From the NCBI GenBank assembly GCA_030950975.1, contig JAUZQL010000043.1, positions 1 through 22,074 of the forward strand: a stretch of DNA of 22,074 nt. Direction: 5' to 3'. Position 1 is the stretch's first letter, and each line of letters opens with the position of its first letter. This DNA comes from Mariprofundaceae bacterium. Lineage in GTDB: Bacteria > Pseudomonadota > Zetaproteobacteria > Mariprofundales > Mariprofundaceae. Of the stretch, positions 15,051 through 22,074 are shown one piece after another. Both the position numbers and the translations under genes were made by a program. A model generated the notes under the pieces. It was not told where the DNA came from. It searched no databases and worked only from the letters and a program-made list of their open reading frames with translations.

Positions 15051-16292
15051 ATGAAAGCTTATGAATGGATGTTGGCACGTCGTTATTTAAAATCACGGCG
15101 TGATGACCGTTTCGTTTCCTTGATTGGATGGAGTTCGGCTGCGGGTGTTGCCATCGGTGTGGCGGCTCTGATTGTTGTGTTATCGGTGATGTATGGTTTT
15201 GATGCAGAACTTAAAAATAAAATTCTAGGTTTTTCATCCCACGTTGATATTCAAGGCCCTGATGACACATTTAAACACTGGCAACCTTGGTTGAAACAAG
15301 CAGAAAAACTTACGGGTGTTGCGAAAGCTGCGCCTTATTTAAGCAGCCAAGTGTTAGCCAATCATGGACACCATTCAACGGGGGCGATTCTCAAAGGTGT
15401 TGATCCATCTCGCGAACCACAAATCGCCAGTCGTATTATTTCAGGTCGTTTCATTCACTCGACTGTTCAAACATCTCCTTTTGAAGTGGTATTGGGTAAA
15501 GATTTAGCACGAAAACTCCATGTGGATGTGGGTAATACTGTGCGTCTTCTTTCCCCATCAGGCGGTATTTCACCTTCTGGTATTTCACCCCGTATGCGTG
15601 CGTTTCGCGTGGTTGGCATCTTCAATTCTGGATTTTATGAATATGATGTCGGCTTAATTATTGCACCTTTATTGGCTGTTCAACGCCTCAATCGAACAGG
15701 TGATGCAGTCACGGGCATCGAACTTCATCTTTATGATCGAGATCAAGCCAACACAGTCGCTAATGAAGCCCGTATGGTATTTCCCGCCAATGCTTGGATT
15801 ACCGATTGGATGCACCGCCACCTTTCGTTTTTTAAAGCATTAAAAATGGAACGTGTGGTGATGGGTATTATTCTTTCACTGATTGTGGTCGTGGCCGTGT
15901 TTAATATGGTGTCATCTTTGGTCATGGTGGTCATGGAAAGGCGCAAAGAAATTGCTATTCTTAAAACGATTGGTGCAACCCATGCTTCGGTGATGCGTAT
16001 TTTCCTCATGATGGGTATGCTTTTATGTGGTTTTGGCACACTCGCTGGAACAAGTTTAGGCTTGTTATTGGCATGGAAACTGGATGTCTTACTGCGCTGG
16101 TTTGAACATGCCACAGGTATCACTATTTTATCCAGTGATGTCTATTATATTGACCATGTCCCTTCTGTCATTGATCCCATATCAATTAGTATCATTGTAG
16201 TCAGTAGCTTATTATTGGGTATGCTAGCCACTTTTTATCCTGCATGGCGGGCAGCTCATGTCCTACCAGCCGATGCGTTGAGGTATGAATAA
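15051..16292 (+). CDS. lolC: LolC/LolE-family lipoprotein-releasing system permease
   Basis: With the ATPase LolD this inner-membrane protein releases outer-membrane lipoproteins to the carrier LolA. The 413 residues have the LolC/E layout: short cytoplasmic start (YEWMLARRYLKSRRDDRFVSLIGW), helix 1 (about 22-47), a large periplasmic domain (about 48-265), then three helices near 268-292, 316-343 and 376-398 with the coupling segment MERRKEIAILKTIGAT and the C-terminal hallmark YPAWRAAHVLPADALRYE. Only one LolC/E protein is in the cluster, so it may work as a homodimer (LolF-like) or have a partner elsewhere. It sits 7 nt after the permease gene and 2 nt before the cyclic-nucleotide-binding gene, with LolD one gene further on. 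Confidence 0.93.
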   Translation: MKAYEWMLARRYLKSRRDDRFVSLIGWSSAAGVAIGVAALIVVLSVMYGFDAELKNKILGFSSHVDIQGPDDTFKHWQPWLKQAEKLTGVAKAAPYLSSQVLANHGHHSTGAILKGVDPSREPQIASRIISGRFIHSTVQTSPFEVVLGKDLARKLHVDVGNTVRLLSPSGGISPSGISPRMRAFRVVGIFNSGFYEYDVGLIIAPLLAVQRLNRTGDAVTGIELHLYDRDQANTVANEARMVFPANAWITDWMHRHLSFFKALKMERVVMGIILSLIVVVAVFNMVSSLVMVVMERRKEIAILKTIGATHASVMRIFLMMGMLLCGFGTLAGTSLGLLLAWKLDVLLRWFEHATGITILSSDVYYIDHVPSVIDPISISIIVVSSLLLGMLATFYPAWRAAHVLPADALRYE

Positions 16293-16294
16293 GC

Positions 16295-17497
16295 ATGTCA
16301 ATCAGTGATCTACGAAATAAAGCTAAACAAGCTTGGATGTCAGGTAAGTATGATAAAGCACTGCCTATTTTTGAAACATTACATCAAAAATTACCCAACG
16401 ATTTACGTATCTTTGTTAAACTTGCTGAGATTCGTGAACGATTAGGCGATCCACAAGGTGCAGTCCGTGATTACATCCAAATTGCCGAAAGCTATGCCAA
16501 TGATGGCTTTGTTGTACAAGCCATTGCCATCAGTAAAATTATTCTTCGTATTGATCCCAAGCGTACTGAAATCCAAAATCATTTAAGAACATTATCGGAA
16601 CAAAGGGGGGATGATTGGGCGATTCGTACACTCACCCCTCAGGATCATCAAGCGATTACTCCTATCCATGATGAGAAGAAATTTAACTTTGAACGCACAC
16701 CTCTTTTATCCATGTTATCAGGTGATGAACTCGATGATTTTATTGATTCATTATCGCTTACAAGTTACCAAGAAGGGGATACCATTTATAAACCGGGTGA
16801 TTCAGGTGGAAGCTTATATTTGCTTGGTATGGGAAACATCCGTTTAGAAGTAGCTGGCGATGAGCAGGCTGCTTATGCTCATTTAAGCGAAGGTGATTTT
16901 TTTGGTGAAGTGGCATTTATGTCACGTACTTCTCGTCTTGATAGAGCCATTGCTGCAAGTGATGTCAAAATATTGACCATTAAACGGGATACTTTTGATA
17001 CTTGGGTTGCAAGGTATCCCAATATTCAAACCATCGTTGAATCTTTTTATCGTGAACGTGTTTTAGCTCGTGCTTTAGCCATCAATCCAATTTTTAAAGA
17101 TATACCTGTCAATGTACGCATGAAATTGGCTGAACGCTTCAAGCTTTGTCACTTTAATACAGGTGATTCTATTATTTGTGAGAATGATTCGGGTGATTCC
17201 ATTTTTCTAATTCGTTCGGGTCATGTCAAGGTATTCATACACGATCCAAAAGATGACCAAAAGAGCATTCATTTAGGTGATATTCATGAAGGTTCTTTTT
17301 TTGGTGAAGTATCATTACTGACGGGAAGACCAAGGACTGCTTCCATCATTGCAGCCTGTCCACTCGAAGTCATGGAATTAAACAAACATGATTTTGACGA
17401 GATTGTTGAACGTTTTCCTGCGGTTAAACAAATCATCACTCGTTTTCAAAAAAAACGTGTTCAAGACACTATTCGCACACTGATGGAACGAAAGTAA
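16295..17497 (+). CDS. TPR plus tandem cyclic-nucleotide-binding domain protein
   Basis: The 400-residue soluble protein has an N-terminal helical region of TPR type (about 1-105, with AWMSGKYDKALPIFETLHQKLPND and RLGDPQGAVRDYIQIAESYANDG repeats) and two cNMP-binding domains (about 137-237 and 266-376). Each has the phosphate-binding-cassette landmark: FFGEVAFMSRTSRLDRAIA (202-220) in the first and FFGEVSLLTGRPRTAS (335-350) in the second. The second keeps the PRTAS arginine expected to contact the cyclic phosphate; the first is degenerate there. There is no helix-turn-helix, kinase or channel domain, so it resembles a regulatory subunit without its catalytic partner. It lies 2 nt after lolC and 7 nt before lolD, an unusual place for a sensor. 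The ligand (cAMP, cGMP or none) is unknown. Confidence 0.9.
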   Translation: MSISDLRNKAKQAWMSGKYDKALPIFETLHQKLPNDLRIFVKLAEIRERLGDPQGAVRDYIQIAESYANDGFVVQAIAISKIILRIDPKRTEIQNHLRTLSEQRGDDWAIRTLTPQDHQAITPIHDEKKFNFERTPLLSMLSGDELDDFIDSLSLTSYQEGDTIYKPGDSGGSLYLLGMGNIRLEVAGDEQAAYAHLSEGDFFGEVAFMSRTSRLDRAIAASDVKILTIKRDTFDTWVARYPNIQTIVESFYRERVLARALAINPIFKDIPVNVRMKLAERFKLCHFNTGDSIICENDSGDSIFLIRSGHVKVFIHDPKDDQKSIHLGDIHEGSFFGEVSLLTGRPRTASIIAACPLEVMELNKHDFDEIVERFPAVKQIITRFQKKRVQDTIRTLMERK

Positions 17498-17504
17498 ATA
17501 CATC

Positions 17505-18215
17505 ATGATACATACTCCCTCAAACATAGTATTGGATGTCAAAAACTTATGTAAAAATTATCATTCCCCTTCAGGAACGCTGACTGTTTTGAATGATGTT
17601 TTTCTTGAGGTACATCAAGGTGAGTTTTTGGCGATTATGGGGGAATCAGGCTCTGGAAAAAGCACTTTGCTGCAACTTTTAGGTAGCTTAGATAGCATCG
17701 ATAGTGGTGATATTAAGTTACAAGGTACATCTATTTTATCACTATCTGAAAATAAACAAGCTGCATTACGGAACCGTCGCATTAGTTTTGTGTATCAAGA
17801 ACACCATCTTATTCCAGAGTTAACAGCAGTCGAAAATGTTATGCTACCTTTATTGATTCAAGGGGAATCTAGCCAACATGCTAAACTTCGTTCTGAACAG
17901 ATATTGACCCGTTTACATTTACAAGAACGCTTACAACACCCCCCAACACGTCTTTCAGGTGGCGAAGCACAACGTGTTGCTGTGGCACGCGCTTTAGTCA
18001 CTAAGCCTGTGTTATTGCTAGCCGATGAACCCACAGGAAATTTAGATGAAGCCTCTGCACAAATCGTTTTTCAATCCATGCAAGCACTCTCTCGTGAAGA
18101 AGGAGCATCGATCATCATGGTTACCCATAGCCCGATACTCGCAGCCCAAGCTCATCGCATGTTACAATTGCATCATGGACAACTGATGCCTATCCAACAT
18201 TCAGAGGAGAAATAA
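17505..18215 (+). CDS. lolD: Lipoprotein-releasing system ATP-binding protein LolD
   Basis: This ABC ATPase powers lipoprotein release from the inner membrane by LolC/E. In its 236 residues are Walker A GESGSGKST (46-54), the Q-loop (Gln98), the LolD-like YQEHHLIPELTAVENVMLP segment (97-115), the signature LSGGEAQRVAVARAL (150-164), Walker B LLLADEP (170-176) with TGNLD, and the H-loop His208. The HHLIPE stretch separates it from FtsE and MacB-type relatives, and the presence of lolC nearby settles the call. It follows the cNMP-binding gene by 7 nt, and its TAA shares one base with the ATG of the IHF/HU gene, so all of these are likely on one transcript. Confidence 0.95.
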   Translation: MIHTPSNIVLDVKNLCKNYHSPSGTLTVLNDVFLEVHQGEFLAIMGESGSGKSTLLQLLGSLDSIDSGDIKLQGTSILSLSENKQAALRNRRISFVYQEHHLIPELTAVENVMLPLLIQGESSQHAKLRSEQILTRLHLQERLQHPPTRLSGGEAQRVAVARALVTKPVLLLADEPTGNLDEASAQIVFQSMQALSREEGASIIMVTHSPILAAQAHRMLQLHHGQLMPIQHSEEK

Positions 18216-18502
18216 TGACCAAAGTAGATATTGCTCACAATATTCAACAAGCTACAGGATTGAATAAACAAACATCTCTCTTTCTCATTAATCAGCTTCT
18301 CAAGAAAATATCAGACACACTCAATGCGGGTGAAAACGTTCAAATATCTGGTTTTGGACACTTCATTGTGCGTGAAAAATCGGCACGGATGGCCCGTAAC
18401 CTAAACACGGGAGAAGCCGTTGAGGTTAGTGCTCGCCGTGTCGTAATATTTCGTCCGAGCCAAACATTCAAACAAGCCTTACTTGAAAAAGATGCATCAT
18501 AG
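18215..18502 (+). CDS. ihfA: Integration host factor/HU family DNA-binding protein, probably IHF alpha-like
   Basis: The 95 residues match HU/IHF: helical dimerisation region (MTKVDIAHNIQQATGLNKQTSLFLINQLLKK), the GFGHFIVREK hairpin (46-55), a beta-arm and the C-terminal ARRVVIFRPSQTFKQAL. The TARRVV-like end and RPSQ suit the IHF alpha side more than HU. Oddly, the arm reads RMARNLNTGE where the family has RNP: the proline that wedges between base pairs to kink DNA is Leu63 (codon CTA at 18401-18403). The start overlaps the lolD stop by one base (TAATG) after a GAGGAG site. IHF alpha is usually found after pheT; here the company is lolD and a tRNA, so HU-like or specialised paralogue is possible. 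Confidence 0.85.
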   Translation: MTKVDIAHNIQQATGLNKQTSLFLINQLLKKISDTLNAGENVQISGFGHFIVREKSARMARNLNTGEAVEVSARRVVIFRPSQTFKQALLEKDAS

Positions 18503-18512
18503 TAGAATCTTA

Positions 18513-18540
18513 TTGCGTCTAAGAATTCAGCAATTAGATT
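18513..18540 (+). promoter_or_regulatory. Candidate promoter for tRNA-Pro
   Basis: TTGCGT (18513-18518) and TAGATT (18535-18540) are 16 nt apart, 23 nt before the mature tRNA 5' end, in the 61-nt gap after the IHF gene. Plausible spacing for a tRNA promoter but neither box is strong. By-eye call. Confidence 0.3.
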
Positions 18541-18563
18541 GCCGTTTGTCTTACTGGAATCAA

Positions 18564-18640
18564 CGGGGCGTAGCGCAGCTTGGTAGCGCACCACACTGGG
18601 GGTGTGGGGGTCGCAGGTTCAAATCCTGCCGTCCCGACCA
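18564..18640 (+). tRNA. tRNA-Pro (anticodon GGG)
   Basis: A full 77-nt cloverleaf can be drawn. The acceptor stem is CGGGGCG paired with CGTCCCG (one G-U), the D stem GCGC/GCGC, the anticodon stem CCACA/TGTGG around loop CTGGGGG with anticodon GGG at positions 34-36, a five-base variable loop, and the T stem GCAGG/CCTGC around TTCAAAT. The discriminator A and an encoded CCA end the gene. It reads proline codons CCC and CCU. It sits between the IHF gene and pcm, within a long run of same-strand genes. Confidence 0.97.
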
Positions 18641-18696
18641 ATCATTGCGTAACTTGATTGCATCTATATTTTTATATTTTATTCGGATTCATCAGT

Positions 18697-19353
18697 ATGC
18701 GTAAATCCTTGCCAACACTATCATTTGAACTACCACGTCGCCGTATGATTGAAAATCAACTGATACCCGCTGGCATTCAGAATCAACATGTTTTAGATGC
18801 CATGTATCATATTCATCGTCATCTTTTTGTAGATCAAGCCTTGATTGCACGTGCTTATCAAGATTCCGCTTTACCTATCGGTGCAAAACAGACTATTTCA
18901 CAACCTTTTATGGTTGCACGCATGACAGAACTACTCAATTTACAAGGGCATGAACGCGTCTTAGAAATTGGTACGGGTTGTGGCTATCAAACAGCGGTAC
19001 TTTCTTGCTTATGTCAACATGTATATAGCATTGAGCGTATCGAAGTTTTACATCAAAAGGCGCAGCAGAACCTTTTAAAATCAAACATTCACAATGTTAC
19101 GCTTAAATGTGCTGATGGTCGTTTGGGTTGGGCTGAACATGCTCCTTTTGATGCTATTATCGTTACTGCTGGCGGCTTTGCATCCGATATTTGGATGCAA
19201 CAACTCTCCAAAGGCGGCGTATTATTGATGCCAGAAGGAGAAGAAGGGAAGCATTGCCTTGTACGCCGAGAAAAGAAATCAATGGGTATTGAAGAAACTT
19301 ATTTCAATCACTGCTCCTTTGTCCCACTTCTAGAAGGAGAACAGTACGGATGA
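18697..19353 (+). CDS. pcm: Protein-L-isoaspartate O-methyltransferase
   Basis: Pcm methylates isoaspartyl residues in aged proteins so that they can revert to aspartate, and it supports survival in stationary phase. The 218 residues contain the substrate-side TISQPFMVARM (66-76) and the SAM-binding motif I VLEIGTGCGYQTAVL (88-102), followed by SIERIEVL (111-118) and the DAIIVTAGG strand (152-160). Cys stands where many homologues have Ser in GTGSGYQTA, a mild change. The start at 18697 gives the standard N-terminus; the frame is open to a TTG at 18658 but those 13 extra residues are hydrophobic and atypical. No good ribosome site precedes it. It overlaps yqaA by ATGA, and pcm-nlpD-rpoS is a classic conserved order. 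Confidence 0.94.
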   Translation: MRKSLPTLSFELPRRRMIENQLIPAGIQNQHVLDAMYHIHRHLFVDQALIARAYQDSALPIGAKQTISQPFMVARMTELLNLQGHERVLEIGTGCGYQTAVLSCLCQHVYSIERIEVLHQKAQQNLLKSNIHNVTLKCADGRLGWAEHAPFDAIIVTAGGFASDIWMQQLSKGGVLLMPEGEEGKHCLVRREKKSMGIEETYFNHCSFVPLLEGEQYG

Positions 19354-19961
19354 ACACGAACGAACACGCTTCAAACTCTTGGCTACGCCGTGCTTACCAT
19401 TGGACACTTGCTTGGGCTGACCACCCTCAAGCTCAATGGGCATTGTTTTTTATTGCCCTGATTGAAGCCAGTGTTTTTCCCATTCCACCTGATATTTTAT
19501 TGTTAGCATTGGCATTGGGTCGCCCAGACCTTGCCTTTCGTTTTGCTAGCATTTGCACCGCTGGATCTACTGTTGGAGCAGCTATCGGCTATGCTATAGG
19601 ATTGTTTCTTTTTGCCAGTATTGCCGAACCCTTATTGCAAACCTATGGCATGATGGGTCAATTTCACCAAGTTGAATCATGGTTTGGCGATTGGGGCTTA
19701 TGGCTTGTCTTGATTGCTGGTTTTTCACCGATCCCTTTCAAAGTCATTACCATTGCTGCTGGTGCATTTGGTTTACCTTTTGTTGGTTTTATTTTTACTG
19801 CTTTATTATCACGTGGCGCTCGTTTCTTTTTGGAAAGCGGCTTATTATATTGGGGCGGAGATAAATTACGTGCTTGGGTAGAACGCTATTTTGAATGGGC
19901 AAGCTTAGGCATTGCTTTACTGCTTATACTGGGCTTTTTAGGTTTATGGCTACTGCATTAA
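19350..19961 (+). CDS. YqaA-type DedA/VTT family membrane protein
   Basis: The 203-residue inner-membrane protein has several hydrophobic helices and the DedA/VTT landmarks: an early acidic motif LIEASVFPIPPDILL (37-51), a glycine-rich helix (AGSTVGAAIGYAIG), SPIPFKVITIAAGAFG (126-141) and SRGARFFLES (154-163). DedA-superfamily proteins are linked to envelope phospholipid recycling, proton-motive-force maintenance and resistance to cationic peptides; the YqaA branch has no settled function. Its start forms an ATGA overlap with pcm, and its 3' end overlaps the NlpD-like gene by 16 nt, so translation of the four genes pcm to rpoS is probably coupled. Confidence 0.9.
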   Translation: MNTNEHASNSWLRRAYHWTLAWADHPQAQWALFFIALIEASVFPIPPDILLLALALGRPDLAFRFASICTAGSTVGAAIGYAIGLFLFASIAEPLLQTYGMMGQFHQVESWFGDWGLWLVLIAGFSPIPFKVITIAAGAFGLPFVGFIFTALLSRGARFFLESGLLYWGGDKLRAWVERYFEWASLGIALLLILGFLGLWLLH

Positions 19962-20719
19962 ATTATGTTTTATCACTTTGTTTGATACTGTTGCTTTCAG
20001 GCTGCTTTCATTCCAAACACCGTATTCACACCATCCCTTATCATAAACAATCACAAATCAAGTATCAAAATATCCATCACTATTCCTCTAAAACGTATCA
20101 TACCGTTAAAAAAGGTGATTCTTTATATAGTATTGGGAAAAAGTTTGGTGTTCCTTACCGTTCTTTAGCTAGACGCAATCATCTACACTACCCTTATACT
20201 ATTTATATTAACCAGAAAATTTATTTATCTACAGACAGTCCTAATCAGGATAAAAACAAACACTCAAAAGTAAGCATGAAAAAACATAAAAGCCACATCA
20301 ATGCACATATCCATGCTCAAAAATCACGCACCCAGCTTAGAAATATTCATTTACGTTGGCCTGTTCAAGGACCTATTAGCAGTCCTTTTGGTAAACGTGG
20401 CAACCGCATGCATGATGGGATTGATATCGCAGTGAAGGATGGTACACCAGTTCATGCAGCGGCTTCTGGCACGGTTGTTTATTCTGATGCTCGCTTATCG
20501 GGTTATGGCAGACTGATTATCATTCGTCATTCCAATCAATTATTCACTGCCTATGCACACAATCAACAATTATTAGTGAAGGTGGGTCAACATATTAAAG
20601 CAGGTCAGGTCATTTCAAAATCAGGGCATTCAGGACACTCCACAGGGCCTCATTTACATTTTGAAGTTCGTATTCAAACAACACCTGTTAATCCAATGAA
20701 TTATCTACCTAAGAAGTAA
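19946..20719 (+). CDS. nlpD: NlpD-like lipoprotein: LysM plus M23 (LytM) peptidase domain
   Basis: The start at 19946 gives a lipoprotein signal with lipobox LLSGC (lipidated Cys20), preferred over an open upstream frame inside yqaA. A LysM peptidoglycan-binding domain spans about 51-94 (YHTVKKGDSLYSIGKKFGVP) and an M23 domain about 137-252. All M23 zinc-site residues are visible: His156 and Asp160 in HDGID, His205 in TAYAH, and HLH (236-238). In E. coli NlpD the equivalent site is degenerate and the protein only activates amidase AmiC, so this one may itself cut peptidoglycan. The protein is rich in histidine (24 of 257), notably in the Lys/His linker at 99-135. It lies directly upstream of rpoS, the classic nlpD position, and could carry an rpoS promoter inside it. 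Confidence 0.9.
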   Translation: MATALNYVLSLCLILLLSGCFHSKHRIHTIPYHKQSQIKYQNIHHYSSKTYHTVKKGDSLYSIGKKFGVPYRSLARRNHLHYPYTIYINQKIYLSTDSPNQDKNKHSKVSMKKHKSHINAHIHAQKSRTQLRNIHLRWPVQGPISSPFGKRGNRMHDGIDIAVKDGTPVHAAASGTVVYSDARLSGYGRLIIIRHSNQLFTAYAHNQQLLVKVGQHIKAGQVISKSGHSGHSTGPHLHFEVRIQTTPVNPMNYLPKK

Positions 20720-20734
20720 TAACGGAGTATCATC

Positions 20735-21583
20735 ATGACGCGACAACATAGCATGGATCCCCTCAATATTTATATGCGTGAAGTGTCTCAATATGACTTG
20801 TTAACAGCTCAAGATGAAATTAAATTATCCATATCTATCCATGAGGGCGATGAATCTTCCCGTATCACAATGATTCAAGCCAACCTTCGACTTGTTGTAA
20901 ACATTGCCCGACGTTATTTATACCGTTCCCTGCCTTTTGCTGATCTTATTGAAGAAGGCAATATTGGTTTGATGCGTGCCGTTGAAAAATTTGATCCTCA
21001 ACATGGCTGTCGCTTTTCAACCTATGCTACATGGTGGATTCGGCAATCCATCGAACGTGCTATCTTAAATCAAGGTCGCACGATTCGTTTACCAGTGCAT
21101 ATCGGTAAAGAATATTACTCCATGTTACGTTCAAGTCATCATTTAAGAGCGATCTTAGGACGAGAACCTTCTGAACATGAAATTGCACTTCATATGGGAA
21201 AAACAATCGCACGTATTCAAACACTGCTTGTTGCCGCAGTGAGAACCGAAAGCGCTGATGAGCACATATACTCTGACGCTGACTTTACCCTTTACGACAT
21301 TACCGAAGATGAATCGCTCGAAGAACCCGATGTTCAGATGGATGATTCTATTCGAAAAAAACTTCTCCATACATGGTTAAAAGAACTTGCAAGTAATGAA
21401 CAACAAGTCGTGCGTTTACGCTTTGGTCTAGAACAAGATCATGAAATTTGGACTTTAGAAGCTATTGGTAAGCATTTAGGTGTAACGCGTGAACGGATTC
21501 GTCAAATTCAGGTGGTAGCATTGAAAAAATTACGTAAACTTGTGGATGATGATCATATTCGTTTTGAGGAGATGATTTCATGA
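20735..21583 (+). CDS. rpoS: RNA polymerase group 2 sigma factor, RpoS-like
   Basis: This sigma factor would direct RNA polymerase to stationary-phase and general stress genes. The 282 residues contain region 1.2 (DPLNIYMREVSQYDLLTAQDE, 8-28), region 2 (NLRLVVNIARRY to FSTYATWWIRQSIERAI, 50-110), region 3 (about 115-190) and region 4 with the helix-turn-helix LEAIGKHLGVTRERIRQIQ (241-259). RpoH is excluded because its region 2-3 signature is absent, and RpoD because the long region 1.1 and insert are lacking; the HIGKEYYSMLR stretch aligns with RpoS. It is about 50 residues shorter than E. coli RpoS, mainly at the N-terminus. A GGAG site precedes the ATG. The nlpD neighbour supports the call. 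Its stop overlaps the apt start as ATGA. Confidence 0.92.
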   Translation: MTRQHSMDPLNIYMREVSQYDLLTAQDEIKLSISIHEGDESSRITMIQANLRLVVNIARRYLYRSLPFADLIEEGNIGLMRAVEKFDPQHGCRFSTYATWWIRQSIERAILNQGRTIRLPVHIGKEYYSMLRSSHHLRAILGREPSEHEIALHMGKTIARIQTLLVAAVRTESADEHIYSDADFTLYDITEDESLEEPDVQMDDSIRKKLLHTWLKELASNEQQVVRLRFGLEQDHEIWTLEAIGKHLGVTRERIRQIQVVALKKLRKLVDDDHIRFEEMIS

Positions 21584-22074
21584 GCCAACCCGCCATCAAT
21601 TTTCGTAACTTTATTCGTGATATTCCAGATTTTCCTAAACCTGGTATCACCTTTAAAGATATCACTCCACTGCTTGCTAATGGTGAAGCATTTGCTGCAT
21701 GCGTTTCTGAACTATCATGCTTTATCGATGATGATGTCGATTTCATTGTTGGCATTGAATCCAGAGGTTTTTTATTTGGCGCAGCATTAGCTCAACTCAC
21801 GGGGCTTGGTTTTATCCCTGTTCGTAAACCTGGAAAATTACCTGCTGATATTCATGCCATTGATTATGAATTGGAATACGGTATGGATCGATTGGAAATT
21901 CATCGTGATTCGCTATCAGAAAATCATAAAGTGATCATTATTGATGATCTTTTAGCCACTGGTGGAACCGCAGAGGCAACCGTCAATTTGGTTAAACAAC
22001 TGGGTGCGACGGTATCTGCTTGTTTATTTGTGATTGAACTGGAATTTCTTGAAGGTCGAAAACGCCTAGAAGGT
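21580..22074 (+). CDS. apt: Adenine phosphoribosyltransferase (partial, 3' end beyond window)
   Basis: Apt salvages adenine to AMP using PRPP in the cytoplasm. 165 codons are visible before the right edge, nearly the whole enzyme (family length about 170-180). Landmarks are RDIPDFPKPGITFKDITPLL near the start, VGIESRGFLFGAALA, RKPGKLPA with EYELEYG-like DYELEYG, and the PRPP-binding motif VIIIDDLLATGGTAEA, all intact. A GAGGAG ribosome site lies within the end of rpoS and the ATG overlaps its stop codon (ATGA), so apt translation is coupled to rpoS. An apt gene in this position is not the usual gammaproteobacterial arrangement. Confidence 0.95.
   Translation, partial: MSQPAINFRNFIRDIPDFPKPGITFKDITPLLANGEAFAACVSELSCFIDDDVDFIVGIESRGFLFGAALAQLTGLGFIPVRKPGKLPADIHAIDYELEYGMDRLEIHRDSLSENHKVIIIDDLLATGGTAEATVNLVKQLGATVSACLFVIELEFLEGRKRLEG

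Noticed and set aside
15743..16123. 126-codon minus-strand frame inside lolC
   Set aside because: Antisense shadow of a well-supported membrane-protein gene; composition (many Ile, Thr, Ser) is what antisense of hydrophobic codons produces.
1..22074. Mobile elements, prophage, CRISPR arrays, defence islands
   Set aside because: No transposase, integrase, phage structural gene, regularly spaced direct repeats or restriction-type genes could be recognised on either strand.

Overview
The window is a dense, mostly chromosomal-core stretch from a Gram-negative bacterium, almost certainly a proteobacterium. The evidence is an outer-membrane porin with a signal peptide, the Lol lipoprotein-export machinery, an IHF/HU subunit, an NlpD-like lipoprotein next to an RpoS-type sigma factor, and release factor 3. 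Coding DNA is AT-leaning throughout, with no compositional break that I can see by eye. The gene mix and the phylum-neutral operon orders would suit a marine iron- or sulfur-oxidiser such as a zetaproteobacterium, but that placement is a guess from gene content, not something the sequence proves.

Layout. (1) 1-1786, minus strand: an OprB-type porin followed by a secreted protein of unknown function that runs off the left edge. (2) 1959-4398, plus strand: phosphoglucomutase and a short phosphoserine phosphatase, separated by a gap holding nested inverted repeats. (3) 4413-7792, minus strand: release factor 3, then an HDOD protein and a metallo-beta-lactamase-fold hydrolase 8 nt apart. (4) 7968-9805, plus strand: a very tight three-gene cluster of a four-helix CcoN-like membrane protein, an unrecognised cysteine-motif protein and YaaA. 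(5) 9879-13092: the tRNA thiolase MnmA, nucleoside diphosphate kinase and lysyl-tRNA synthetase. (6) 13231-22074: an almost gapless plus-strand run of a CBS-pair protein, an ArsB/NhaD-like permease, LolC/E, a TPR plus tandem cyclic-nucleotide-binding protein, LolD, an IHF/HU subunit, tRNA-Pro(GGG), Pcm, a YqaA/DedA protein, an NlpD-like LysM-M23 lipoprotein, RpoS and Apt (cut by the right edge).

Functional themes are information processing (RF3, MnmA, LysS, tRNA-Pro), envelope building and maintenance (OprB, LolC/LolD, the NlpD-like lipoprotein, DedA) and stress survival (YaaA, Pcm, RpoS). Signalling modules of unknown output (HDOD, MBL, CBS, tandem cNMP-binding) are scattered among them. I see no insertion sequence, phage gene, CRISPR array or toxin-antitoxin pair, and no gene-free stretch longer than 300 bases. 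The parts most worth a second look are the mini-CcoN/cysteine-protein/YaaA cluster, the cyclic-nucleotide sensor between lolC and lolD, the histidine-rich NlpD-like protein that keeps all four M23 zinc ligands, the IHF subunit that has lost its intercalating proline, and a palindromic extragenic element found beside two genes.
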